Of a DNA stretch of 64,000 bases, positions 36,448 to 45,564 are shown in pieces (positions within the stretch are counted from its first letter, which is position 1; every line of letters begins with the position of its first letter). The stretch comes from Tenacibaculum sp. MAR_2010_89 (GTDB lineage: Bacteria > Bacteroidota > Bacteroidia > Flavobacteriales > Flavobacteriaceae), in NCBI RefSeq assembly GCF_900105985.1, contig NZ_FNUB01000005.1, positions 3,286,001 through 3,350,000 of the forward strand, in the 5' to 3' direction. The position numbers and the translations under genes were made by a program. Below the pieces are notes generated by a model. The model ran no database searches and was not told where the DNA came from. It saw only the letters and a program-made list of their open reading frames with translations.

Positions 36448-37941
36448 ATGTTTAAAACAAAATTAATATTCGCTTTTATTGTACTTACTAGTGTTTTAAA
36501 AGCTCAAACTAAAAACGAATTTTTTGACAGAAAATTTTGGAAAACCAATCCAACCATTGAAACTGTTGAACAAAAAATAACTGAAGGCAACAACCCTACA
36601 GCATTAAATCCGTATGGATTTGATGCTGTTGTCTATGCTATTTTAGAAAAAACATCAAATAAGGTTATAAAGCATCTATTATCTAAAAAAGGAAATGATG
36701 TTAATAAGCTAACCCACGATAAAAGAACCTATGTTTTTTGGGCTGCTTATGCAAATAATGTTGAATTAATGAAGCATTTAATAGCCCAAAAGGCACGTAT
36801 GGATTTAAAAGATTCTCATAATTTATCTGTTCTTACATTTGCAGCAGCTACTGGTAATAAAAACAAAGAAGTTTATGAGCTTTGTATTAAAAATGGCATT
36901 GACATAAAAACGGATGTTGATGAACATGGTGCTAATGCGCTACTTTTATTACTCCCTCATTTAAAAGACCTTTCTTTACTTGATTATTTTATTTCAAAAG
37001 GAATAAACATTTCAAGTACAGATAATGATGGTAATGGTGCTTTTAATTATGTAGCTAAAAATGGAAACAAAAAAATGCTAGATATTTTAATAAAAAAAGG
37101 ATTACCATATAAAAATCGTAACAAAAACAATGGTAATGCAATGTTATTAGCTACCCAAGGTTCAAGAAAAGGCTATAATTCATTATCCTTTTTTAAGTAT
37201 TTAGAAAAACTAGAAATACAAGCTAATGTTACTAATAAACAAGGAAAAACTCCTCTTCACAATTTAGCTTACGGTAATAAAGACATTGAAACTTTTTCTT
37301 ATTTTTTAAATAAAGGAGTAAATCTAAATCAAGAAGATAAAAATGGTAATACCCCTTTAATTAATGCTGCTGGAAGAAATTCTTTAGAAATTGTCGCTCT
37401 TTTAGCTAAAAACACTAAAAATATTAATCATAAAAACAAGAAAGGTAATTCAGCCTTATCAATGGCAATACAACGAAACTCTTTAGAAGTTGTAGAGTAT
37501 TTAATTAATAATAAAGCTGATGTTTTAGTAAAAGACACCAAAGGAAACTCTTTAGCCTATTATCTTGTAAAGAGCTACAATTCTAAAGACCCAAAAGTTT
37601 TTAAAAACAAAATGAATATTTTGATAAACAATGGGGTAAACCTTAAAGAGCAACAACAAAACAACAGTTCTTTATTTCACATTGCTTTAAGTAAAAATAA
37701 TATTGATTTACTAAAAGAAATTAATAAATTAAAAATTAATGTTAATGCAAAAAACAATGAAGGCTTAACAGTATTACATAAAGCTGTAATGCAAGCTAAA
37801 AACACTAAGATTATAAATTACTTATTAAGTATACATGCCAATAAATCTATTACAACTGATTTTGGAGAAACGGTATATGATTTAGCGAAGGAAAATGAAG
37901 TATTAACTTCTAAAAATGTAGATTTAAACTTTTTAAAATAA
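36448..37941 (+). CDS. exported ankyrin-repeat protein
   Basis: A 497-residue protein with signal peptide (to LKAQ) and about ten ankyrin repeats from about 50 to 490, for instance THDKRTYVFWAAYANNVELM, KNGNTPLINAAGRNSLEIV, KKGNSALSMAIQRNSLEVV and NNEGLTVLHKAV. No catalytic motif. Ankyrin domains mediate protein contacts; a periplasmic scaffold for the neighbouring receptor or reductase is inferred. It begins 10 bp after the receptor gene and ends 2 bp before the DUF2271 gene. Confidence 0.92.
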   Translation: MFKTKLIFAFIVLTSVLKAQTKNEFFDRKFWKTNPTIETVEQKITEGNNPTALNPYGFDAVVYAILEKTSNKVIKHLLSKKGNDVNKLTHDKRTYVFWAAYANNVELMKHLIAQKARMDLKDSHNLSVLTFAAATGNKNKEVYELCIKNGIDIKTDVDEHGANALLLLLPHLKDLSLLDYFISKGINISSTDNDGNGAFNYVAKNGNKKMLDILIKKGLPYKNRNKNNGNAMLLATQGSRKGYNSLSFFKYLEKLEIQANVTNKQGKTPLHNLAYGNKDIETFSYFLNKGVNLNQEDKNGNTPLINAAGRNSLEIVALLAKNTKNINHKNKKGNSALSMAIQRNSLEVVEYLINNKADVLVKDTKGNSLAYYLVKSYNSKDPKVFKNKMNILINNGVNLKEQQQNNSSLFHIALSKNNIDLLKEINKLKINVNAKNNEGLTVLHKAVMQAKNTKIINYLLSIHANKSITTDFGETVYDLAKENEVLTSKNVDLNFLK

Positions 37942-37943
37942 TT

Positions 37944-38435
37944 ATGAAAACACAAAACTTTAAAAAGCATATTTTAATATTTGGAATATTAATTTTTAGT
38001 TTATACAGCTTTACTAAAATAACTACTAGTACTACTTACAAATGTATGATTCAAATGAAAAATTATACTGGTGAAGGGGCTTATATTGTTATTTCACTAT
38101 TAAAAGATGGAGAGTACATAGAAACGCTTCGAGTTCAAGGTGATGATGATGAGTGGTATTCTGATATTACTGAATGGTGGAAGTTTCAAGGTAAAGTTAG
38201 AACAGATATAGATGCTGTAACTGGTGCAACTATTGGTGGTGGAAACAGAACTATTAGTTTATTAAAAATAGATCCTGCTAAAATTAATAGTGGATATCGA
38301 ATACGTTTCGAATCAGCTGTAGAAGATCAAGAGTACTATAAAAATGATGTTGAATTTGATCTTACTTCAGAAAATATTAAAAACAAAATTGAAGGTAAAG
38401 GCTTTATTAGATACATAAGATTAATGCCTCAATAA
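37944..38435 (+). CDS. DUF2271 domain protein
   Basis: A 163-residue exported protein; the first 27 residues form a signal anchor (FGILIFSLYSF). The DUF2271 signature is DAVTGATIGGGNRTISL at about 92-108. The family regularly sits beside PepSY/flavin reductase genes and ApbE-type flavin carriers; a periplasmic cofactor or electron-transfer role is inferred. The gene is 2 bp after the ankyrin gene and 11 bp before the reductase gene. Confidence 0.85.
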   Translation: MKTQNFKKHILIFGILIFSLYSFTKITTSTTYKCMIQMKNYTGEGAYIVISLLKDGEYIETLRVQGDDDEWYSDITEWWKFQGKVRTDIDAVTGATIGGGNRTISLLKIDPAKINSGYRIRFESAVEDQEYYKNDVEFDLTSENIKNKIEGKGFIRYIRLMPQ

Positions 38436-38446
38436 AAGCTAACAAA

Positions 38447-40642
38447 ATGACCATTTCTATATGGAGATATAGCCACTTAACCTTGGCTATATCTTCTTTC
38501 TTTTTTATACTAATTGCTTCCTTAACAGGAATTGTTTTAGCTTTTGAACCTATTTCTAAAAAACTAGAACCTTATTTTATTGAGAATTTAGATACTATTT
38601 CAGTTTCAGAAACAATTATTTCTTTACACAAAAAATATGATGAAATTATCTCGCTTGAAATAGATGAGAACGATTTTATAAAAACTTCAGTAATTACTAA
38701 AGAAGGTAATAATGATACTTTTTATGTTGATCCAATAACAGGAAATAAGCTAGGTAAGCCTAGTAAGAAAAAGCCTATTTATAAATTTGCAACCAACTTA
38801 CATCGTTCTTTATTTTTAAAATCAACAGGTAGATTTATTATTGGTTTCGTTTCTCTTCTACTTTGCTTAATTGCAGTTTCAGGACTTATTTTAATTATAA
38901 AAAGACAAGGTGGATTTCTTAAATTATTTTCTAAAGTAATAAAAGAGAATTTTGAGCAATATTATCATATTATTATCGGTAGATACACCTTAATTCCAAT
39001 AATAATAATTACAGTTACTGGAATTTATTTATCCCTAGATAAATTTTCTCTTTTACCTTCACAAAAAATTAATCATTCAATTGATTTTGAAGGTCAAAAA
39101 AAATCTACAATAATTTTTCCTGAAAATTTTCTGTTATTTAAAAATACTAAACTAAGCACTGTTAAAAGTATCGAGTTTCCTTTTTCAGAAGATGAAGAAG
39201 ATTACTTTCTTTTAAAATTACAAAACAAAGAATTAGTTATTCATCAATATTCAGGAGCTATTTTAAGTACTAAAAGCACTAATTTAACAGGCTTTTTTTT
39301 ACATTGGAGTTTACTGTTACATACCGGAAAAGGTTCCTATATATGGGCAAGTATTTTATTACTTTCTTGTTTAGGAATTCTTTTTTTTATCTATTCAGGT
39401 TTTATAATGACCTTCACTAGGAAGAAAAACAGCATAATTCCTAAAAACAACATAAAAAAAGATGCTGCTGAATTTGTAATTCTTGTTGGTTCAGAAACTG
39501 GAACTACATATTCATTTGCAAACTCACTATACAAAGCTCTTTTAGAAAACAAACAAAAAGTATTTATTACTAGTTTAAACAACTATACTACTCACAAAAA
39601 CTGTAAGTATTTGATAATTTTAACTGCTACTTATGGCGAAGGAGAAGCTCCAATCAATGCGAAAACATTTTTAACTAAAATTAAAAATGACGCTATAAAT
39701 CACACCATAAAATATGCAGTTGTAGGCTTTGGCTCTATGGCTTATCCAAAGTTTTGTGAATATGCAATTGAGGTTAATCAAACATTACAACAACAAGCTA
39801 ATTACTCCCCTATTCTTCCTATTTATAAAATAAACAACCAATCTTTTGATGCTTTTAAAAACTGGGCTATTGAATTAGGTAAAAAATTAGAGCTCGACTT
39901 ACACCTAAAACAACAAGTATTTAAAGTAAATAAACAATATAAGCTTGCCGTTACTGAAAACACAAATATTAATTGTGACAACACTTTTTTAGTTCATTTA
40001 CAACCTTCAAAAAAAATAAAATATACTTCAGGAGACTTATTATCTATCCGCCCAAAAGAAGATAATATTGAACGATTGTATTCTATCGGAAAAGTGAATC
40101 AAAAAATACTTTTAAGTATCAAAAAACATGAATTTGGTATTTGTTCAAATTACTTAAACACTCTAAATAAAAACGAATTAGTTACTGCGTCTATAAAACA
40201 AAATCCTTCTTTTTACTTTCCTAAAAAAGCTAAAGAAATTGTTTTGATAGCAAACGGTACTGGTATTGCTCCTTTTTTAGGAATGCTTCATGAAAACCAC
40301 AAACAAGTAAAAACACATTTATTTTGGGGAGGTAGAACTGAAAAATCTTACAAGATATATTCTAAATTCATTGAAGATTCAATAGAAAAAAAACAACTCC
40401 ATAACTTACATATTGCCTATTCTCAAGAAAATACCACCAAACAATATGTTCAAGATATTATAGCAGTAAATGAAGAGGTGATTATTTCAGTTCTAAAAAA
40501 TAAAGGATGTATTTTAATTTGTGGTTCAGTTGCTATGATGAATGCAACATTTAAAGTTATTGAAAAAATAACTGTAAGTAAACTTCATACTCCTATAGAT
40601 TACTTTAAAAAATCTAATCAAATAAAAACTGATTGTTATTAA
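38447..40642 (+). CDS. PepSY-transmembrane / flavodoxin / ferredoxin-NADP reductase fusion (putative iron reductase)
   Basis: A 731-residue fusion. N-terminal PepSY-TM module with four helices (about 12-33, 128-150, 181-199, 298-325; conserved HLTLAISSF, NLHRSLFL, HWSLLLHTGKG). A flavodoxin domain follows at about 343-480 (VGSETGTTYSFANSL, TATYGEGEAP), then a CysJ-like FAD/NADP reductase part at about 500-731 (SGDLLSIRP, ANGTGIAPFLGML, FWGGRTEKSY, ILICGSVAMM). Predicted role: cytoplasmic NADPH electrons pass through FMN/FAD and membrane haems to reduce ferric siderophores in the periplasm. Last gene of the iron operon. Confidence 0.9.
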   Translation: MTISIWRYSHLTLAISSFFFILIASLTGIVLAFEPISKKLEPYFIENLDTISVSETIISLHKKYDEIISLEIDENDFIKTSVITKEGNNDTFYVDPITGNKLGKPSKKKPIYKFATNLHRSLFLKSTGRFIIGFVSLLLCLIAVSGLILIIKRQGGFLKLFSKVIKENFEQYYHIIIGRYTLIPIIIITVTGIYLSLDKFSLLPSQKINHSIDFEGQKKSTIIFPENFLLFKNTKLSTVKSIEFPFSEDEEDYFLLKLQNKELVIHQYSGAILSTKSTNLTGFFLHWSLLLHTGKGSYIWASILLLSCLGILFFIYSGFIMTFTRKKNSIIPKNNIKKDAAEFVILVGSETGTTYSFANSLYKALLENKQKVFITSLNNYTTHKNCKYLIILTATYGEGEAPINAKTFLTKIKNDAINHTIKYAVVGFGSMAYPKFCEYAIEVNQTLQQQANYSPILPIYKINNQSFDAFKNWAIELGKKLELDLHLKQQVFKVNKQYKLAVTENTNINCDNTFLVHLQPSKKIKYTSGDLLSIRPKEDNIERLYSIGKVNQKILLSIKKHEFGICSNYLNTLNKNELVTASIKQNPSFYFPKKAKEIVLIANGTGIAPFLGMLHENHKQVKTHLFWGGRTEKSYKIYSKFIEDSIEKKQLHNLHIAYSQENTTKQYVQDIIAVNEEVIISVLKNKGCILICGSVAMMNATFKVIEKITVSKLHTPIDYFKKSNQIKTDCY

Positions 40643-40663
40643 GTAATTTTCATTATACTTTCT

Positions 40664-40704
40664 AAAACCCTCTTTTTTACCTGAAAAAACAAAGAGGGTT
40701 TTTC
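40664..40704 (+). terminator. terminator of the iron operon
   Basis: Arms AAAACCCTCTTT / AAAGAGGGTTTTT about 22 bp after the stop codon of the reductase gene, with a T-rich 3' end. Confidence 0.85.
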
Positions 40705-40774
40705 TCTTTACTACGAATTCTAATTTAATCCCAACGAATTCTAATTAGCTCAATATTTACCTCTATTCCCTAAC

Positions 40775-40782
40775 TACATTTG
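40775..40782 (+). promoter_or_regulatory. putative -7 promoter box before the small ORF at 40803
   Basis: TACATTTG, perfect match to TAnnTTTG, 20 bp upstream of the ATG at 40803. Confidence 0.6.
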
Positions 40783-40802
40783 AAATATAAAACAAATAAG
40801 TT

Positions 40803-41018
40803 ATGTGGTTAGAAAATAGTTATTCAGCAATATTAAATATGTATTTACAAAAATATCATCAATTAAAAATACATATTGGCAGAGATGGGAAAATTACAAA
40901 AACAGAAAAAGAAGAGAATGGAAATTGGTTACCCGATAGAAACCTACGGAAAATTTTAAATCAATTACCGAGTAACCTTTCATCATCTAAAAATTTAATA
41001 ATAATCTTAAAACAATAA
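40803..41018 (+). CDS. small hypothetical protein
   Basis: A 71-residue basic, soluble protein (MWLENSYSAILNMYLQKYHQ ... SKNLIIILKQ). It has a good -7 box 20 bp upstream and ends 3 bp before the lipoprotein gene, which makes it a real operon member despite its size. No family recognised. Confidence 0.6.
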   Translation: MWLENSYSAILNMYLQKYHQLKIHIGRDGKITKTEKEENGNWLPDRNLRKILNQLPSNLSSSKNLIIILKQ

Positions 41019-41021
41019 ATT

Positions 41022-42110
41022 ATGAAAAAAGTAATCAGAACTATAGGAATGACACTTGCATTGTTAATGTTAATTGGACAATTTACAAGTTGTAACAATG
41101 CAAAAAAAGCAGAGAACGCAACCAAAAAAGAAGAAAAGACTGCTACAAATATCATAAAAAAAGAAAAAAAAGTAGTTCACAGAAGTCCTATCGTATTTAT
41201 TACAGGATATGATAAAAAAGATGATAATTTTTATACGGGTGCAAGGACCTTTTTTAAAGATAAAAATTTCCAAATTGTAGAAGACGCATATTCTTTAGAA
41301 GAAATTATTGAATGGTTAAATACAAACGCAACTTCAAACCCATACGGAGAAGTACATATTGTAAATAAAACAAATCCGTGGTTAGGAATGAATTTAGAGA
41401 CAGTAGTAAATGGTAAAAAAATCACTTCTGAATCATTGCAAGAATCCATTAATGAAGGAAATATACCAACATTGAAAAATGTAATTACAAATGACACTAA
41501 AATTATATTTCATGCAAACCAGTTGGCAAAAAATACTGCATTAATAAACAACTTAAAAAGTACTTTTATCACTGATAAAACGCCACAAATAATAGCTTCA
41601 CCTTACTATAATATTTTTGGCGGAGAATTTACAAACCATTATTTAGCAGAACCTTTTTATGTTTTTTACCCTACAGCTAATTCACCAGGTAAAGTAGATT
41701 TATCTAAAGAAATTGCTAGAAAATATCCAAATGAAAAAGAAGTAGAATGGTTTGCCGCATTAACTAATGAAAAAGAACGCTACGTAGGAGAACCATATAC
41801 CTTACAATACAATGTTCCTATAAAACTTGAATTGGATTATCATAATTCTGATAATGATATCCCATCATTTACTATGGAAGAAGAGGTAATGGATTGGATT
41901 GCTAATGATGAAGATTTAGCCAATAAAGTACGTGAATTAAACATTCCTGTTGAGAAATTTAGATGGACTTGGAAAGTAAAGAATAGTAAACTTACTTTAA
42001 AAGGAATGTCTACCGTATTATGTGTTTTAAAACCTATTACAAAACCTTATGGTGATTTAGAGCATGTAAAACCAGATACTACAAACAAACGTTTGTATGC
42101 TATGAAGTAG
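41022..42110 (+). CDS. lipoprotein of unknown function
   Basis: A 362-residue lipoprotein (lipobox FTSC, Cys24), followed by a Lys/Ala/Glu-rich linker (NAKKAENATKKEEKTA) and a globular domain from about 50. The domain begins PIVFITGYDKKDDNFYTGAR and ends VLCVLKPITKPYGD. It has alternating alpha/beta pattern but no catalytic motif that I recognise. The operon mate is the 71-residue ORF. An inverted repeat and a LytS/LytTR pair follow, so the lipoprotein could be sensed or regulated by that system (inference). Confidence 0.78.
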   Translation: MKKVIRTIGMTLALLMLIGQFTSCNNAKKAENATKKEEKTATNIIKKEKKVVHRSPIVFITGYDKKDDNFYTGARTFFKDKNFQIVEDAYSLEEIIEWLNTNATSNPYGEVHIVNKTNPWLGMNLETVVNGKKITSESLQESINEGNIPTLKNVITNDTKIIFHANQLAKNTALINNLKSTFITDKTPQIIASPYYNIFGGEFTNHYLAEPFYVFYPTANSPGKVDLSKEIARKYPNEKEVEWFAALTNEKERYVGEPYTLQYNVPIKLELDYHNSDNDIPSFTMEEEVMDWIANDEDLANKVRELNIPVEKFRWTWKVKNSKLTLKGMSTVLCVLKPITKPYGDLEHVKPDTTNKRLYAMK

Positions 42111-42119
42111 AAGTTTAAC

Positions 42120-42165
42120 AACCGTTACTATTAGAAAGAGAATATTATTTTTAATAGTAACGGTT
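42120..42165. repeat. 14-bp perfect inverted repeat (terminator or operator)
   Basis: Arms AACCGTTACTATTA / TAATAGTAACGGTT separated by 18 bp, just after the lipoprotein stop codon. It lacks a clear T tail on the plus strand, and it ends 9 bp before the -7 box of the LytS-type kinase gene. Confidence 0.7.
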
Positions 42166-42173
42166 AATTTAAG

Positions 42174-42181
42174 TAAGTTTG
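42174..42181 (+). promoter_or_regulatory. putative -7 box directly upstream of the LytS-type kinase
   Basis: TAAGTTTG matches TAnnTTTG but ends only 4 bp before the ATG at 42186, so a transcript from it would be leaderless. Confidence 0.4.
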
Positions 42182-42185
42182 TTAT

Positions 42186-44183
42186 ATGAAGTTTTTAAAA
42201 TACATTATTTATTTTTTCTTTTTATTAAAAGCTACATCATTAATTGCTCAAAACAATACTTTTAAAAACTGTACCATTAAAGATGGCTTGCCTAGTAATA
42301 CTATTACAGATATAGTACAAGATAATCTTGGCTACATCTGGTTTGCTTCCAATAAAGGGATTACACAATTTGACGGAAATAACTACATTACTTTTTCAAG
42401 AAAAGAAGGTTTAGAAACTAATTACATAACTAAACTAGCTCCTAATAAGGATAGCCTTTTAATAGGTTCGTCAAATAACTTTTTTATTAAACAACATACT
42501 AAATTTCAAATTTTTGAAAGCAAAAAAATTAACTGTATTTCAAAAATTAAAGATCAAGTTTTTTTAGGTACTAAAAAGGGGATTTATCGTTTACGAGACG
42601 ATTTCTTATCTCCTCTACGCACTAATTTTCAAATAGATTTAACCCCAATTAATGATATTGAATTCGATGGAGAGTTTTATTGGGTAGCCACTCAAAAAGC
42701 TTTATGGAAAATTGACGATTTATTAAACCCTAAGCTTCTTAAAAGAATAGATTTAGCTAATTACACAGCTCTTATTATTCATAATAAACAAATAATTGCT
42801 AGTACATTTAATAGCGGTTTAAAAGTAATTATAAACGACACTATTAAAACAATACATTCAACTACAAAAAACATAAAAGGAGTTAAAAAGATTAGTAATC
42901 AATTTTGGATATACTCAAATAGTAATGGTATAGAAGTTTTAGATTTAGACTTCTCTTTTATCAGAAAAATAAACAAATACAACACTCTTGAAACCAATGC
43001 TATTTCTACTATTTTTCAAGACAACCAACGTAACATTTGGATTGGAACCAGTGACAAAGGAGTTTATAAACAAGAAAACAAACTTCAAGAAGAAAACCCT
43101 ATTCCTTTAATTTCTTTCGAAGATATTGAAGTAGTATATAAAACTATTGATAGTATTAACTTTAACAGTTATAAAGGAATTTTACAAATACCTCCTGGAA
43201 AAAACCATTTAGCTTTTACTTATAAATCAATTGATATAAACAATCCTAAAAAAGTTTATTATCGTTATAAATTAAATGGTGATTTTAGTCCTTGGTCCAA
43301 CAATAACTCAGTAAACCTTGCTAATTTAAAAGCAGGTAATTATACCTTCTCTGTTCAATCAAAGACAGCAAATAAACAAGAAAGTAAACCTATTCATTTT
43401 CAGTTTTATATAGACAAACCTTTTTATAAAAAAAATTGGTTTCAATGGCTAGCTATTTCAATACTATTACTACTAAGTGCTTATATTACCTATAAATACA
43501 TTAAAAAAATAAGACGGATAAACAAAGAGAAAATCATGAAACTAGAAATAGAAAATCATCTACTTTCTCTTGAGCAAAAGGCTTTACAACTTCAAATGAA
43601 TCCTCACTTTATTTTTAATGTTCTTAACGGAATAAAAGCTTTGGGTAATTCAGGAAAGCTTGACGATTTAAATACCACAATTAGTAAATTTTCAAATCTA
43701 TTACGCTCTATACTAAATACCTCAAGAAAAGAAGAAGTTAATTTATCAGAAGAAATAGCTACTTTAAAAAACTACATTTCTTTAGAACAACAAATGAGCA
43801 GTAGTACCTTTACTTATACTATAGAAACGAAACTTTCATTTGATGCTGAAGAAGTTCTAATACCACCTATGCTTATTCAACCTTTTATTGAAAACAGCAT
43901 TAAACATGGTATAAAAAATATTAGCGAAGGAAAAATAACAATTAAGTTTTATGATATTAAAAATTACTTACATTGTGAAATTATTGATAACGGTATAGGC
44001 GTTCATCAATCAAAAAAGAATAAAAAAACAAATGACCATGCTTCTTTAGCCATTAAAGTTACTAAAGAACGTATTAAGAACTTAACTTCTAATATTTCTA
44101 TAAAAATTGACGAAATAATAGAAAACAATACTGTAAAAGGAACAAAAGTTTGGTTTAAAATACCTTTAAAAACTGATTTTTAA
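42186..44183 (+). CDS. LytS/YehU-type sensor kinase with beta-propeller sensor
   Basis: A 665-residue kinase. Signal peptide 1-21, a periplasmic two-component propeller (Reg_prop) region at about 30-300 (IKDGLPSNTITDIVQDNLGYI, written in parts IKDGLPSNTI and TDIVQDNLGYIWFAS; NIWIGTSDKGVY), a Y_Y_Y domain at about 335-410, one transmembrane helix at about 419-436, a coiled coil, and a His_kinase domain with His474 in LQMNPHFIFNVLNG. HATPase boxes are PFIENSIKHG and DNGIGVHQ. Only about half the propeller blades of a hybrid SusR-type sensor are present. The LytTR partner starts 1 bp downstream. Confidence 0.92.
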   Translation: MKFLKYIIYFFFLLKATSLIAQNNTFKNCTIKDGLPSNTITDIVQDNLGYIWFASNKGITQFDGNNYITFSRKEGLETNYITKLAPNKDSLLIGSSNNFFIKQHTKFQIFESKKINCISKIKDQVFLGTKKGIYRLRDDFLSPLRTNFQIDLTPINDIEFDGEFYWVATQKALWKIDDLLNPKLLKRIDLANYTALIIHNKQIIASTFNSGLKVIINDTIKTIHSTTKNIKGVKKISNQFWIYSNSNGIEVLDLDFSFIRKINKYNTLETNAISTIFQDNQRNIWIGTSDKGVYKQENKLQEENPIPLISFEDIEVVYKTIDSINFNSYKGILQIPPGKNHLAFTYKSIDINNPKKVYYRYKLNGDFSPWSNNNSVNLANLKAGNYTFSVQSKTANKQESKPIHFQFYIDKPFYKKNWFQWLAISILLLLSAYITYKYIKKIRRINKEKIMKLEIENHLLSLEQKALQLQMNPHFIFNVLNGIKALGNSGKLDDLNTTISKFSNLLRSILNTSRKEEVNLSEEIATLKNYISLEQQMSSSTFTYTIETKLSFDAEEVLIPPMLIQPFIENSIKHGIKNISEGKITIKFYDIKNYLHCEIIDNGIGVHQSKKNKKTNDHASLAIKVTKERIKNLTSNISIKIDEIIENNTVKGTKVWFKIPLKTDF

Positions 44184-44184
44184 A

Positions 44185-44934
44185 ATGAATAAACTCACTG
44201 CTATTCTTATTGATGATATATCTTCTGCACTAGAGATGTTGCAAAATGATTTAGAATTGAAACATCCAGAAATAGAAATTATAGGAACAGCAAAAAGTGT
44301 AGTTGAAGCTTCTAAATTACTCAGAAAAAAACAGCCCGATGTTTTATTTTTAGATATTATGTTGGGAGATGGTACTGGTTTTGATATCCTAGAAATTCAC
44401 CCAAATTTAACCTCAAAAGTAATTTTTGTTACTGCTAGTGATGAATATGCTATAAAAGCCTTTAAGTTTGCTGCTATTGATTATGTTTTAAAACCTTATT
44501 CAACTGATGATTTAACCAATGCAATTGAAAAAGCAAAACTTCAAATTATTCCAAATAAAGAACAATTAACAGTTTTACAAGAATCAATATCACACCCTAA
44601 CCAACGTCCTAAAAAAATCTCTCTACATTCATCAGATAAAATTATAGTAGTTAATTTAGATGATATTATGCATTGTAAGTCAGATAATAATTATACAGAA
44701 TTTTATATGGCTGATCATCAAAAAATATTGGTAGGAAAAACATTAAAATATTTTTCAGACATTCTTAAAGAATATGGTTTTATAAGAGTTCACCAAAGCC
44801 ATCTTATTAATTTACAGTACGTAAAAGAATTTATAAAATCTGACGGAGGATACATTGTGTTACAAAATAATAAAACAGTACCTGTATCAGTTCGTAAACG
44901 AACAGAAGTTATTGAAGCACTTCAAAAGCTATAA
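44185..44934 (+). CDS. LytTR-family response regulator
   Basis: A 249-residue response regulator: receiver 1-120 with LIDD, phosphoacceptor Asp57 (VLFLDIML), VTASDEYAIKAF and DYVLKPYS; LytTR DNA-binding domain at about 145-249 (KIIVVNLDDIMHCKSDNNYT, RVHQSHLINLQYVKEFIKSD). Cognate partner of the kinase just upstream. Canonical LytS/LytR-like pair. Confidence 0.95.
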   Translation: MNKLTAILIDDISSALEMLQNDLELKHPEIEIIGTAKSVVEASKLLRKKQPDVLFLDIMLGDGTGFDILEIHPNLTSKVIFVTASDEYAIKAFKFAAIDYVLKPYSTDDLTNAIEKAKLQIIPNKEQLTVLQESISHPNQRPKKISLHSSDKIIVVNLDDIMHCKSDNNYTEFYMADHQKILVGKTLKYFSDILKEYGFIRVHQSHLINLQYVKEFIKSDGGYIVLQNNKTVPVSVRKRTEVIEALQKL

Positions 44935-45006
44935 GTTAACTTATTTTATTAATTATGTTAAAATTTTATTAATTTTTACTTATATTGGTATTCCAAATAC
45001 AAGTCT

Positions 45007-45564
45007 ATGGATGTATTAAAACCTCAAAAAGGAAGATTATTAATAGCTGAACCTTCTATTTTAAATGACAATTCTTTTAAAAGAGCTATTGTATTACTCA
45101 CTGAGCATTCAGAGACGAGTTCTGTTGGTTTTATTTTAAACAGACCTTTACATTATACTCTTAGTGATTTAGTTCCAGATATTAATTGTGATTTCACCGT
45201 ATACCAAGGTGGCCCTGTTGAACAGGATAACTTATATTTTATTCATAAAATTCCTGAATTGTTACCTAATAGCGTAGAAGTAACTGATGGTATATATTGG
45301 GGAGGTAACTTTAATTACTTAAAAGAACACCTTAATAACCATAAAGTAAAGCCTAGTGACATTCGTTTTTTCTTAGGATATTCTGGATGGGAACCTACTC
45401 AATTAGATGATGAATTAAACACGAATTCTTGGTTTATTTCTAAAAATAAATATCCTAACATATTAGCAATTAACAACAAAACCTTTTGGAAAGATCAGCT
45501 TCTAAAAAAAGGAGGTGAATATAAAATATGGGCAAATGCACCTAGTGATGTACAGTTAAATTAA
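45007..45564 (+). CDS. YqgE/AlgH family protein
   Basis: A 185-residue cytoplasmic protein of the YqgE/AlgH (DUF179) family. Signatures: KGRLLIAEPSILNDNSFKRA, VLLTEHSETSSVGFILNRPL, VYQGGPVEQDNLYFIH and FFLGYSGWEPTQLDDEL. Biochemical role unknown. It converges on the aminotransferase gene with a 4-bp stop overlap, a conserved neighbourhood in Flavobacteriaceae. Confidence 0.95.
   Translation: MDVLKPQKGRLLIAEPSILNDNSFKRAIVLLTEHSETSSVGFILNRPLHYTLSDLVPDINCDFTVYQGGPVEQDNLYFIHKIPELLPNSVEVTDGIYWGGNFNYLKEHLNNHKVKPSDIRFFLGYSGWEPTQLDDELNTNSWFISKNKYPNILAINNKTFWKDQLLKKGGEYKIWANAPSDVQLN

Noticed and set aside
41070..41497. Two overlapping minus-strand ORFs in the lipoprotein gene
   Set aside because: Antisense to a gene with a clear lipobox and correct length; Phe-rich shadow composition.
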